Shown here: positions 8,170 to 16,783 of the stretch, in pieces
How the letters are laid out: each line of letters starts with the position of its first letter
Numbering within the stretch: position 1 is the first letter of the stretch
NCBI GenBank assembly: GCA_017301975.1
Contig: JAFLEI010000017.1
Location: 1-64,000, forward strand
Length of the DNA: 64,000 nt
Direction of reading: 5' to 3'
Origin: Verrucomicrobiota bacterium
GTDB lineage: Bacteria > Verrucomicrobiota > Verrucomicrobiia > Verrucomicrobiales > Verrucomicrobiaceae
Position numbers and translations under genes: made by a program
Notes under the pieces: generated by a model
Told to the model about the DNA's origin: nothing
Database searches by the model: none
Seen by the model: the letters and a program-made list of their open reading frames with translations, nothing else

Positions 8170-8175
8170 AGCGAC
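8161..8175 (-). promoter_or_regulatory. hairpin presenting the metE start codon
   Basis: GTCGCT and AGCGAC flank CAT, so on the metE mRNA the AUG forms the 3-nt loop of a 6-bp stem. No obvious Shine-Dalgarno lies just upstream. It could tune metE initiation, or reflect chance plus the MSDN coding sequence. Confidence 0.35.
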
Positions 8176-8253
8176 AAATAACTATCGCCGAATTGAGCAT
8201 TAACAATCCAGAGAGTTTTGTGGATCATCATCGAAAATGGTTATGATGGTGGC

Positions 8254-9174
8254 ATGATCGAAATCCGCCATCTGCATGCCCTCATCGCCCTCGCTGAGAC
8301 GGGGAACCTTTCCAAAGCGGGGCGTCGTTTGCACCTGTCGCAGCCGGCGCTGTCGCATCAGGTGAAGAGCATCGAGACGCATCTGGGGGTGGCGTTGTTT
8401 GAGCGGAAGAGCAGCCCGCTGCGGCTGAGCCCGGCGGGTGAGCGGCTGCTGGGGACGGCGCATGAGATCGTGAAGCAGATGCGGCAGTGCGAGCGGGATG
8501 TGGCGCGCATCGCGGAAGGGAAGGCGGGGCAGCTCCGCATCGCGGTGGAGTGCCATTCGTGCTTTGACTGGCTGATGCCGGCGATGGATGAATTTAGAAT
8601 CGCGTGGCCGGAGGTGGAGATGGATCTTGTTTCCGGGTTTCAGCCTGATCCCACGGGGCTGCTTATTGAGGACCAGGCGGATCTGGTGATTGTGTCCAAG
8701 GCACCACCGCGCAAGGACGTGGTATATCATCCGCTGTTTCGGTATGAGGTGCTGGCGCTGCTGGCGCATCAGCATCCGCTGACGAAGAAGAAATTCCTCA
8801 CAGCGCAGGATTTTGCCAAGGAGACTCTCATCACGTATCCGATTCCGGATGACCGCATCGATGTGGTGCGGGAGGTGCTGGGGCCGCTGGGGGTGAATCC
8901 GGTGCGGCGCACGGCGATGCTGACGGTGGCGATCTTGCAACTGGTGGCGAGCCAGCGTGGCATCGCCGCGATGCCGGGGTGGGCGGTACAGCCGTATCTG
9001 GAGCGGCGCTATGTGGCGCAGAGGCCGGTGCGCAAGAGCGGGCTGTTTTCCAATCTCAATGCGGCGACGACGCGCGCGCTGGCGGGGACGGCGTACATGC
9101 GGGAATTCATCGCCACGATGAAGAAGGTGAGCTTTGACAGTCTGAAGGGGATCGCGCCGGTGGATGAGGCGTGA
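8254..9174 (+). CDS. metR: LysR-family regulator, MetR-like
   Basis: A 306-aa regulator. The N-terminal winged helix-turn-helix reads MIEIRHLHALIALAETGNLS to about residue 65 (SKAGRRLHLSQPALSHQVKS), followed by the LysR effector-binding domain. In enterobacteria MetR activates metE with homocysteine as co-effector; divergence from metE here supports the same job. The ATG at 8254 gives the standard LysR N-terminus; an in-frame TTG at 8218 would add 12 residues. The 84-bp intergenic region holds an approximate ATCAT...ATGAT dyad (8224-8247) but no clear TGAA-N5-TTCA box. Confidence 0.82.
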   Translation: MIEIRHLHALIALAETGNLSKAGRRLHLSQPALSHQVKSIETHLGVALFERKSSPLRLSPAGERLLGTAHEIVKQMRQCERDVARIAEGKAGQLRIAVECHSCFDWLMPAMDEFRIAWPEVEMDLVSGFQPDPTGLLIEDQADLVIVSKAPPRKDVVYHPLFRYEVLALLAHQHPLTKKKFLTAQDFAKETLITYPIPDDRIDVVREVLGPLGVNPVRRTAMLTVAILQLVASQRGIAAMPGWAVQPYLERRYVAQRPVRKSGLFSNLNAATTRALAGTAYMREFIATMKKVSFDSLKGIAPVDEA

Positions 9175-9180
9175 GGAGCG

Positions 9181-10773
9181 TCACTGACGGCGTCCCAGCC
9201 GTGCTTCGGCCAGATCAATGTCGCGCTGGATGCGGCGGAGGACTTCATCGCTGATCACGTTTTCATTGCGCAGGTGGATGATGGTGTGGCGCTCCTGCTG
9301 CAGTGCGGCGAGAGAAAGGCGTTCGTATTCCGTGGAGAACAGGCGAAGCGGGGTGCCGACACTGGCGGAGGCGGCGCCTTCCGCCTGACGAATGTGGTCT
9401 TCGTATTCGAGACGGAGACGCCGCAGCGCATCGGCTTTGGCGGGATCGTTTTCCTCGATCTCGTTGAGGCTGGCAAACGCCTCCTGATTGGCTTTCAGGC
9501 GTGCTTTGCGCTCTTCGCTCGCTGACAAGACATCCTCCTTGATGCCGAGCCAGCGAATGAGCAGGGGCAGGCTGAGGCCCTGCAGGACGAGGGTGCCGAG
9601 GATCACGGTGAAGGTGAGGAAGAGAATCAGATCGCGGCCCGGAAACGGGGAGCCATCCCGCAGAGTCAGCGGCAGGGCCAGCGCGGCGGCGAGGGAGATG
9701 ACGCCGCGCATGCCGGTCCAGGCGATGATGGTGACGTGACGCCAGCGGGGCAGGGGATTGCTCTTGGGGTGGCGCCGCGAGATCCAATGCGGGAGATAGA
9801 TGGCGGGGAAGACCCAGAGAATGCGCACGAGGATGAGGGCAAGGGTGGTCATGAGGGCGTAGGAGACGAGCCGGTGAACGGGGATGGCCTGGGTGGAGAG
9901 GGCATCGATCACTTTGGGCAACTGCAGGCCGATGAGGATGAAGACGAAGCCATTGAGAAGGAACTCGACCATCTCCCAGACGGGGCCGCCGTGAAGGCGG
10001 GTTTTGAAGTCGAGCAGCTCGGGCATGCGCCAGCCGAGATAGAGGCCGGCGGTGACGACGGCGAGCACGCCGGAAACGTGAAGCTGCTCCGCAAGGAGAT
10101 AAGCCACAAAGGGGGTGAGCAGCGAGACGGTGACTTCGATGGGGGCGTCTTCGACGCGCTGATGAAAATGCTCCGCGAGCCAGCCGATGATGAAGCCGAT
10201 GAGGAGGCCTCCGAGACTGATGATGACGAAATTACCGGCAGCCTGGGGCAGCGAGAATGAACCGGTTACGACGGCGAGCACCGCGAAGCGATAGGCGACG
10301 AGGGCGGTGGCGTCGTTGACGAGGCTTTCGCCTTCCAGAATGGTGACGATGCGGCGGGGGACCTTCAGGCTGTCTGCGATGGCGGACGCGGCAATGGCAT
10401 CCGGTGGTGAGACGATGGCACCGAGAACAAAGCCCACCGCCAGAGGCAGGCCCATGACATAGTGGGCGAGCAAGGCGACCGCCAGCGTGGTGAGCAGAAC
10501 GAGGCCGACGGCGAGGAGGGAGATGGGACGGAGGCTGGCGCGGAAGTCCCGCCATGAGGTAAACAGCGCGGCGGGGAACAGCAGCGGGGGCAGGAAAAAC
10601 TGGAACACAAGCTGGGGATCAAGCTGCACCTCGGGCAGTTTGGGTATCAGGCTGAGAGCAAGGCCGCCGAGCACAAAGAGGATGGGCTTGGGCACCGATA
10701 GCTTTTGCGCGAGGAGCGCGAGCATGACGACGGCCAGCAGCAGACCGACGAAAATATCAACAATGCTGGTCAT
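9181..10773 (-). CDS. CPA1-family Na+/H+ antiporter with cytoplasmic tail
   Basis: A 530-aa transporter, convergent with metR (stops 7 bp apart). The start MTSIVDIFVGLLLAVVMLAL at 10773 opens the first helix; upstream in-frame starts add non-hydrophobic residues. Family motifs are VSPPDAIAASAI and EGESLVNDATALVAYRFA, the latter carrying the ND pair of CPA1 exchangers, in about 12 membrane segments. The last ~110 residues form a charged, helical cytoplasmic tail ending EARLGRRQ. It probably exchanges Na+ (or K+) for H+ for pH and salt homeostasis. Confidence 0.88.
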   Translation of the reverse strand: MTSIVDIFVGLLLAVVMLALLAQKLSVPKPILFVLGGLALSLIPKLPEVQLDPQLVFQFFLPPLLFPAALFTSWRDFRASLRPISLLAVGLVLLTTLAVALLAHYVMGLPLAVGFVLGAIVSPPDAIAASAIADSLKVPRRIVTILEGESLVNDATALVAYRFAVLAVVTGSFSLPQAAGNFVIISLGGLLIGFIIGWLAEHFHQRVEDAPIEVTVSLLTPFVAYLLAEQLHVSGVLAVVTAGLYLGWRMPELLDFKTRLHGGPVWEMVEFLLNGFVFILIGLQLPKVIDALSTQAIPVHRLVSYALMTTLALILVRILWVFPAIYLPHWISRRHPKSNPLPRWRHVTIIAWTGMRGVISLAAALALPLTLRDGSPFPGRDLILFLTFTVILGTLVLQGLSLPLLIRWLGIKEDVLSASEERKARLKANQEAFASLNEIEENDPAKADALRRLRLEYEDHIRQAEGAASASVGTPLRLFSTEYERLSLAALQQERHTIIHLRNENVISDEVLRRIQRDIDLAEARLGRRQ

Positions 10774-10864
10774 AAAGAATGGAGGCGGCGACCGCCCCCT
10801 CTGCAGCGGGGGAGGCCATGCCTGTTCCATCGTCTCTTCACCCTCATGCGGCCTTCTTGAATCC

Positions 10865-12985
10865 TCAGTCAGCGTGGGCGGCGCTTTTCCCGGCGAAGTC
10901 CAGGGTTGCATTGAGGGTCTCCATGAATTCGTTCACTTTGATGGGCTTGGTGAGGTAGCGGAAGAAACCGGCTTCGAGGCCTTTATCGATGTCGCTGGGA
11001 ATGGCATTGGCGCTGACGGCGACGATGGGTATGTGGGCGGTGGCGGGTTCCTGGCGGATGATCTTCATGGCCTCAATGCCGCTGATGCCGGGCAGATTGA
11101 TGTCCATGAGAATGACGTCCGGCATGTAGCCACGGGCGAGGCTGATGCCATCTGCACCGTTCTGTGCGGTGAGGAGGCGGAGATCTGAACGGCGGGCGAT
11201 GAGCTGCTCGATGAGCTTCAGGTTGGCGGGATTGTCCTCGATGTAGAGGATGAGGCGCGTGCGCTTGCCCGTGCCTTCGGGGATGGCTGTGAGCGTGGTG
11301 CTGACGGATTTGATGAAGTCGATGTGGGGATCGGTATCCGAGCCGAGTTCGATCCAGAAGACGCTGCCGGTGCCGACGGTGCTGTGCGCGCCGATGCTGC
11401 CTTCCATGAGCTCCACCAAGCGTTTGCTGACGACGAGGCCGATGCCGGTGCCTTCCTCTCCGGTGGCTTCTTTGCCGAGGCGGTTGAAGGCCTGAAAGAG
11501 CTGGGAGAGGAGCTCTGGAGACAATCCTGCGCCGGTGTCTCTGACGCTGATGCGGAGGCGGCCGGGGATGGTGAGATCACAGTCCACCACGACGGTGCCG
11601 CCGAGGCGGTTGTATTTGATGGCGTTGGAAAGGAGATTGATGAGCACCTGCTTGAGGCGGGTGCGGTCGGCCTTGATGAAGCAGGCGTCCTTGAATTTGG
11701 GGAACGACATGCTGATGCCGCGCTTCTGCGCCTGGGGCTCGATCATGGCCTGGCATTCGATGAGGACCTCCGGCAGCGAGACGGCCTCCAGCGAGAGGGA
11801 GAGGCGGCCGGACTCGACGACGGCGAGATCCAGGATGTCATTGATGAGTTCGAGGAGAAACCAGCCTGCATGGAGAATCTGGTCGATGCTGGCCTTCTGT
11901 GAGGCGGTGGGCGGAGGAGTGTCCGACTCGATGAGCTGGGTGAAGCCGAGGATGGCATTGAGCGGTGAACGCAGCTCATGGCTCATGCTGGAGAGGAAGT
12001 CGGACTTGGCGAGATTGGCCTTCTCGGCGACGGCCTTGGCCTTCTGCAGCTCGACGGTTTTTTCCTGAAGCACCTTGTCCCAGCGTTTGCGTTCGGTGAT
12101 GTCACGCGCAGCGGCGAAGACGCCCTGCAGGACGCCGTCGCGATTATGGAAGGTGGTGGCGTTGTAGGAGACATCGGTTTCGGTGCCGTCCCTGGCACGG
12201 GCGGTGAGCTCGTAGTCGGTGACCTTGCTTTCGCTGAGCACGCGCTTGATGGCGGCCTCCGCGTGTGCGGGATCGGTGAAGTAGTTTTTGAACGCCGCGC
12301 CGATGAGCTCTTCGCGCGAGCGTCCGGTGAGGGCCTCCATCTGGTTGTTCACGTCGGTGATGATGCCGGAGGGGTCGGTGGTCATCAGGGCATCGATGTT
12401 GGATTCGATGAGGGAGCGGGTGTAGAACTGCTGGTCGCGGAGGAGCTGGTCGAGCTTTTCCTGCTTGGCCTCGGCCTGTTTGCGGACGGTGTTGTCCGTG
12501 CCAATGAGGAGGTAGCCAATGATGCTGCCGTGGTCATGCACATCGCGCAAGGCTGTGACGGAGACGACGGCGGGAAAGCGGCTGCCGTCCTTGCGGATGT
12601 AGGTGAGCTCATAGATGTCCTCGATGCCGCGAGAGGCCTTGAAGACGAGGGCCTCGAAACCGGGGGCGATGGTGGTGCCCAGCTCCAGGCTCAGCTCTGC
12701 GGCGCGTGTGACGACCTCCTGAGGGTCGGAAATTTCGGCCGGAGTGATTTTGTTGAGCACATCGGCGGCGGCGTAGCCGAGCATGCGCTCCGCACCGACA
12801 TTGAAGATCTGAATGACGCCTTTTTCGTCTGTGGCGATGCTGGAAAAGTTGGCGCTGTTGAGGATGGCGTCCTGCAGGGCTCCGGTTTTGAGGAAGGCGT
12901 CGTTGTGCAGCCGTTCGGTGGGGCTGTCCGTGGGCGTGGCGGCAGGGGTGGCATTGGCAGAGATGAGCCTTGAGGATGTTGTCAT
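10865..12985 (-). CDS. hybrid sensor histidine kinase (PAS-PAS-HisKA-HATPase-REC)
   Basis: A 706-aa predicted cytoplasmic hybrid kinase. Order: a PAS domain (~45-170, SIATDEKGVIQIFNVGAERM), a second PAS (~180-300, GIITDVNNQMEALTGRS), a coiled linker, HisKA with phospho-acceptor in SSMSHELRSPLNAILGF, HATPase motifs LLSNAIKYN, DTGAGLSP and GTGIGLVVSKRL, then a receiver with IEDNPANL, the phospho-Asp in VILMDINLPG and Lys in LTKPI. No membrane segment is seen, so it probably senses an internal cue. The ATG at 12985 was chosen because the longer frame runs into the upstream regulator gene. It lies ~118 bp after the NarL-type regulator on the same strand. Confidence 0.9.
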   Translation of the reverse strand: MTTSSRLISANATPAATPTDSPTERLHNDAFLKTGALQDAILNSANFSSIATDEKGVIQIFNVGAERMLGYAAADVLNKITPAEISDPQEVVTRAAELSLELGTTIAPGFEALVFKASRGIEDIYELTYIRKDGSRFPAVVSVTALRDVHDHGSIIGYLLIGTDNTVRKQAEAKQEKLDQLLRDQQFYTRSLIESNIDALMTTDPSGIITDVNNQMEALTGRSREELIGAAFKNYFTDPAHAEAAIKRVLSESKVTDYELTARARDGTETDVSYNATTFHNRDGVLQGVFAAARDITERKRWDKVLQEKTVELQKAKAVAEKANLAKSDFLSSMSHELRSPLNAILGFTQLIESDTPPPTASQKASIDQILHAGWFLLELINDILDLAVVESGRLSLSLEAVSLPEVLIECQAMIEPQAQKRGISMSFPKFKDACFIKADRTRLKQVLINLLSNAIKYNRLGGTVVVDCDLTIPGRLRISVRDTGAGLSPELLSQLFQAFNRLGKEATGEEGTGIGLVVSKRLVELMEGSIGAHSTVGTGSVFWIELGSDTDPHIDFIKSVSTTLTAIPEGTGKRTRLILYIEDNPANLKLIEQLIARRSDLRLLTAQNGADGISLARGYMPDVILMDINLPGISGIEAMKIIRQEPATAHIPIVAVSANAIPSDIDKGLEAGFFRYLTKPIKVNEFMETLNATLDFAGKSAAHAD

Positions 12986-13057
12986 GGTGATACCGTGCGC
13001 ACATCCCCGCTGGGGCGGATGTGGCGATGCATCCTCGTTGCAATGCCGTGAAGATGT

Positions 13058-13075
13058 TATGGGGTCTTCACCCCA
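13058..13075 (-). terminator. stem-loop between regulator and hybrid kinase
   Basis: A perfect ATGGGGT / ACCCCAT stem with a 4-nt loop (CTTC) lies 28 nt past the stop of the NarL-type regulator. There is no T-tract, so it may only attenuate transcription into the hybrid kinase gene. Confidence 0.4.
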
Positions 13076-13103
13076 TGGCGCCGGGGATGCACCCGCATGG
13101 GGG

Positions 13104-13781
13104 TCAGACGATCGTGACCTGAACGCTGTTTTCGATGATGCCCATGGAGATGGCGTAGCGGGTGAGGCCGGCGGTGTCGTGGATGTTGAGCTTGTCCATA
13201 AGGCTCTGGCGATGCTTTTCGACGGTCTTGATGCTGATGTGGAGTTCGTCGGCTGTTTCCTTGTTGGCCTTGCCTTCCGCGATGAGCTGCAGGACTTCCA
13301 TCTCGCGTGCGCTGAGGGCGGGGGCGGCCCTGCCGGGGAGCTCGCCTTTGTCATGCTCCTTCTGCTTGTGATGGTTGCGGCGTTTGGCGATGATGGGGCT
13401 GAAGAAGGTCTTTCCCTGATGGACGGCGCGGATCGCCTCCGGCAGGACGTGTGCGGCGGTCTGCTTGATGAGATAACCGGAAGCGCCGATGGCCATGACC
13501 ATGGCGACGTAGGCGTCATCGCTGTGGGCGGAGAGGATGAGAATCTTGGTGCCGGGCAGGGCGAGGAGAATCTGGCGTGTGGCCTCCATGCCATTGAGGA
13601 GGGGCATGGCGATGTCCATGACGACGACGTCGGGGCGCAACTTGGTGACGAGCTCGACGGCGTGGCGACCGTTGTCAGCCTCGCTGATGACCTTGATGTC
13701 GGTTTCCAAATTTAGCATGGCGCGCAGACCTTCGCGGACGATCTGGTGGTCTTCAGCGAGCAGGACGGTGATGGTATTCAT
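13104..13781 (-). CDS. NarL/FixJ-type response regulator
   Basis: A 225-aa DNA-binding regulator. The receiver (~1-120) has acidic residues in LLAEDHQIVREG, phospho-Asp in VVVMDIAMPLLNG and Lys in YLIKQT. The C-terminal LuxR-type helix-turn-helix is LSAREMEVLQLIAEGKANKE followed by SIKTVEKHRQSLMDKL. The ATG at 13781 overlaps the stop of the upstream receiver gene as ATGA, implying translational coupling; an ATG two codons upstream is possible. It is the only DNA-binding output in the cluster. Confidence 0.92.
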   Translation of the reverse strand: MNTITVLLAEDHQIVREGLRAMLNLETDIKVISEADNGRHAVELVTKLRPDVVVMDIAMPLLNGMEATRQILLALPGTKILILSAHSDDAYVAMVMAIGASGYLIKQTAAHVLPEAIRAVHQGKTFFSPIIAKRRNHHKQKEHDKGELPGRAAPALSAREMEVLQLIAEGKANKETADELHISIKTVEKHRQSLMDKLNIHDTAGLTRYAISMGIIENSVQVTIV

Positions 13782-14194
13782 GGGCATGAGAGGGAGGCGG
13801 GTTTGCCGGGGCAGATGAAAGGGGCGCCGTGGCAGGCGCTGCGAATGGCGTCTGGCAGCAGGAGGGTGTCGGTTTGCTTGAGGAGGTAGCCGGCGGCACC
13901 GGCGGCCATGGCCTGCTCGATGTAAACAACGTCCCGGTGGGATGAAAACACGAGGACCTTGGTGCTGCCGGTGGGCTGCATGATCTGACGTGTGGCCTCG
14001 ATGCCATTGAGGAGGGGCATGGAGATGTCCATGATGACCACATCGGGATGGAGCTGGCAGGTCAGCTCCACGGCCTGGCGGCCGTTTTCGGCTTCGCCAA
14101 TGACCTGCATGTCCGCCTCCGCCTGCAGGATGGCCTGCAGACCTTCGCGTATGAGGGCGTGGTCTTCCGCCAGGAGGATGGTGATGGGGCTCAT
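13778..14194 (-). CDS. receiver-only response regulator
   Basis: A 138-aa receiver domain without output domain. It keeps LLAEDHALIREG, phospho-Asp in VVIMDISMPLLNG and Lys in YLLKQT, and is clearly related to the next regulator. It stops just where that protein's linker to the helix-turn-helix begins, so it looks like a NarL-type regulator that lost its DNA-binding part. It could be a phosphate sink or a competing partner. Its start ATG overlaps the kinase stop (ATGA at 14194) and its own stop overlaps the next ATG the same way. Confidence 0.88.
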   Translation of the reverse strand: MSPITILLAEDHALIREGLQAILQAEADMQVIGEAENGRQAVELTCQLHPDVVIMDISMPLLNGIEATRQIMQPTGSTKVLVFSSHRDVVYIEQAMAAGAAGYLLKQTDTLLLPDAIRSACHGAPFICPGKPASLSCP

Positions 14195-15375
14195 GGGCAT
14201 TGCAGGGAGGTGGTGTCTGAGGAGAGCTGCGGGGGCGGGGCCGGGGCCGGGTCTCCGGTTTTGGAGGGGATCTCCACGCGGATGGTGGTGCCCTGTCCGG
14301 GAGCGGAACTCACGCAGAAGGTGCCGCCGATCATTTCGACGCGCTCCCGCATGCCGAGGAGGCCGAGGCGGTTGTTTTTCCTGGCACTGCCTTTGCCCTC
14401 CACGGCAAAGCCGCAGCCGTTGTCTGTGATCTCCATGCAGATGCCGGTGTGAAGATTCTGGATGCTGAGGTGCGCCTTGCTGGCCTGCGCGTGGCGCGCC
14501 ACATTGGTGAGGGCCTCCTGGGCGATGCGGTAGAGGACGGTGCGTGTGGTGCCGTCTGCCTGCTCAATGCCGGCGAAGGCCTGCAAAGCGACGCGGATGC
14601 CGGTGTCCTGCATGTAGCCGGTCATGTAGGACTGCAGGGCGGGGATGAGGCCCAGATCATCGAGCACGGAGGGACGCAGCTCACGCGCGAAGCGGTGGAC
14701 GATGTCCACCGACTTTTCCACGAGCTGCTGCGTGCTGGTGATCTTGCTCTGAAGCTCCTTGCTGCCGACGGTGGAGTCTGTCTTCAGAGCGGCGAGGCGC
14801 ACGTTGATGCCGGTGAGGGTCTGGGCGATGACGTCGTGCAGTTCGCGGCTGATTTTCTTGCGCTCCTCCTCCTGCGCGGAGAGGAGCTGGCGTGAGAGCA
14901 GGCGGAGATCCTCCTGCAGTTCGCGCGACTTTTTGAGGAGATCGCTGGAGGTCTGCTGGCTGATGCGGAGGGACTCCTCCATGGCGGTGCGCTGCACGAC
15001 TTCCAGCTTGAGATCCTGCACCGAGGTGGCGAGCTCCTCCGTGCGCTGGCTGAGCGCCTGCACCATTTGATTGAGCTGGATGTTGGCCTCACGAGCGCCG
15101 CGGTGGGTTTCTTCAAGGGGGGTGATGGCCTCGGCAAAGAACAGGCCTGCGCGGCTCATCAAGCCAGCACTGGCGCTGGAGGAGCTGCCGGGCAGCACGA
15201 GGGAGATGAGGGCCACCTCATGCATGCGCGCGAGATCGAGGGTCTCCATGCCGAGGGCGATGGCCTGATGGCCGAGCTCATGGGCCGGGGCCATGCTCGC
15301 GGAAGGGCCCTCCTGCAAGAAGTGGTGCAGGGCCGCGTGATAGAGCCGCGAGAGACTGGTGCGCTTATATTTCAT
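14191..15375 (-). CDS. HisKA_3 sensor histidine kinase with RsbU_N-like N-terminus
   Basis: A 394-aa NarX/DegS-type soluble kinase. The first ~85 residues (APAHELGHQAIALGMETLDL, then a conserved His) resemble the RsbU N-terminal helical domain that binds protein partners. A coiled coil (~90-170) leads to the HisKA_3 dimerisation helix with phospho-His in EEERKKISRELHDVIAQTL, then HATPase with RIAQEALTNVARHAQ, ITDNGCGF and LGLLGMRERVEMIGG. It overlaps the upstream paralogue by 11 nt and the downstream receiver gene by 4 nt, so all are one operon. It probably phosphorylates one or both receivers. Confidence 0.88.
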   Translation of the reverse strand: MKYKRTSLSRLYHAALHHFLQEGPSASMAPAHELGHQAIALGMETLDLARMHEVALISLVLPGSSSSASAGLMSRAGLFFAEAITPLEETHRGAREANIQLNQMVQALSQRTEELATSVQDLKLEVVQRTAMEESLRISQQTSSDLLKKSRELQEDLRLLSRQLLSAQEEERKKISRELHDVIAQTLTGINVRLAALKTDSTVGSKELQSKITSTQQLVEKSVDIVHRFARELRPSVLDDLGLIPALQSYMTGYMQDTGIRVALQAFAGIEQADGTTRTVLYRIAQEALTNVARHAQASKAHLSIQNLHTGICMEITDNGCGFAVEGKGSARKNNRLGLLGMRERVEMIGGTFCVSSAPGQGTTIRVEIPSKTGDPAPAPPPQLSSDTTSLQCP

Positions 15376-16087
15376 GAGGAATGCCCAGCTCGTGGGTGAA
15401 CTGGCTGATGGTGTTCACCGCGGACTCGACCAGTTTTTGGGTGGTGGCGATTTCGTGATTGAGGCCTTCGTATTTGGAGGCCACCTCCGCTTTCAGGGCC
15501 AGCAGCCGCACGTGGATGCCGAGCAAGGCCTGGCCGATGTCGTCATGAAGCCGGAGGCTCATCCTCTTCCGCTCCTGCTCATCGGTCGCGAGGATCTGGT
15601 GCGTGATCTCCTTGAGCTGCTGCTCCAGCACGCGGGACTCCTTGAGCAACTGGCTGGAGATGCGCTGGCTGTGCTCCAGGGCGGCCTCGGCGGTGAGGCG
15701 CTGAGAGATGCCGTGGCTGAGTTCGCGATTGCAGTCCGCCAGGGCCAGGGTGCGGCGGTCCAGGCGCTCATGCAGCGCCTTCAAACCAGCGCCGGCATCG
15801 AGTGCGAGGCGGTGTGTTTTTTCAATGGGGACGAGGGCTTCGGTGAAGAAGACGCCGGCGCGCAGGGTGATCTCATCGCGCGTGGCGGGAGGGCAGCCGG
15901 GGAGGATGAGGGAATCCAGGGCCTGGTGATGCACCTTGGCGAGATCCAGCGTTTCCATGCCGTGATTCAGCGCCTCGATGCCAAGATCATGCGCTGGCAG
16001 CAGGCTTGCCTGACGGCCTTGTTCCAAATGGTTGCGCAAGGCAGCCAGGTAATGGGCTGGCAGGTGGCTCAAGAGGGATTCACTCAT
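15365..16087 (-). CDS. ATPase-less paralogue of the HisKA_3 kinase
   Basis: A 240-aa protein with the same plan as the next gene: RsbU_N-like helical domain (LPAHDLGIEALNHGMETLDL), coiled coil, and a HisKA_3 helix retaining the histidine in ERKRMSLRLHDDIGQALLG. It ends soon after this helix and has no HATPase domain. It could not make phosphohistidine alone but might heterodimerise with the neighbouring kinase, be phosphorylated in trans, or act as a phosphatase or scaffold. The stop (TAA at 15365-15367) lies within the start region of the kinase. It is first in the operon. Confidence 0.82.
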   Translation of the reverse strand: MSESLLSHLPAHYLAALRNHLEQGRQASLLPAHDLGIEALNHGMETLDLAKVHHQALDSLILPGCPPATRDEITLRAGVFFTEALVPIEKTHRLALDAGAGLKALHERLDRRTLALADCNRELSHGISQRLTAEAALEHSQRISSQLLKESRVLEQQLKEITHQILATDEQERKRMSLRLHDDIGQALLGIHVRLLALKAEVASKYEGLNHEIATTQKLVESAVNTISQFTHELGIPHEI

Positions 16088-16319
16088 GCAGGTTCAGAAT
16101 GGCAGCAACGGACGCACGAGGATTGAGTCTGGCTGGGGCTGTTCAAGGTGAAGCATCGGCCAGCAATGGCCGGGAAGCGATGGGGTAAAACCCTACCTTG
16201 GTGGTTTTTCCGTGATGTTGCGGGAAAAGGTGGTGTGTTGGTGCCTCAATAAACCGGTGGAAAAATAAGTCTTCTCTCGTCGCAGATGCGAAGCAACCTC
16301 TGAACAACCAAGCAAACCT

Positions 16320-16712
16320 ATGCTGATCCAACTAACCACGGACAAGACGGTGAAAGAGACTGCGGAGGCATTGCACGCCGCCGTGCCGGCCCACAAGTTT
16401 GGCGTGATGCAGGTGCATGACCTCAAGGAGACGATGTGGAAAAAGGGGGTGGAGTTTGAGCATGAGTGCCTGATTTTCGAAGTCTGCCAGCCGGAGCAGG
16501 CGAAGAAGGTGCTGGAGGAAGACATGAGCATTTCCACGGCGCTGCCCTGCCGCATTTCCGTCTATGAGAAAGGCGGCAAGACCACGCTGGCCACGCTGAA
16601 ACCCACGAAGCTGCTGGGGCTGTTTAACGCGCCGCAACTGAACGACACGGCGGCGGAGGTGGAGGCGGTGCTGGTGAAGATCATGACGGAGGCCGCGTCG
16701 GCCCCAGCCTGA
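16320..16712 (+). CDS. DUF302 protein
   Basis: A 130-aa single-domain protein. MLIQLTTDKTVKETAEALHA, then KFGVMQVHDLKETMWKKG and later CRISVYEKGGKT, fit the DUF302 fold (two beta-alpha-beta units), often found near redox or metal-stress genes but of unknown function. No signal peptide. It is divergent from the signalling operon across a 232-bp gap that must hold both promoters. Confidence 0.8.
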   Translation: MLIQLTTDKTVKETAEALHAAVPAHKFGVMQVHDLKETMWKKGVEFEHECLIFEVCQPEQAKKVLEEDMSISTALPCRISVYEKGGKTTLATLKPTKLLGLFNAPQLNDTAAEVEAVLVKIMTEAASAPA

Positions 16713-16783
16713 ATTTTTCCCCACGAAGCAGAAGGCAGACACGGAAGGCGCAACGGCGTCAGACTTCAGACAAAGAAAACGCC

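Noticed and set aside
8170..8253. SAM or cobalamin riboswitch before metE
   Set aside because: Only 84 bp separate metE and the divergent LysR gene and no riboswitch core is recognisable.
12986..13594. N-terminal extension of the hybrid kinase frame
   Set aside because: Extends into the response-regulator gene on the same strand in another frame; the ATG at 12985 starts a normal N-terminus before the first PAS domain.
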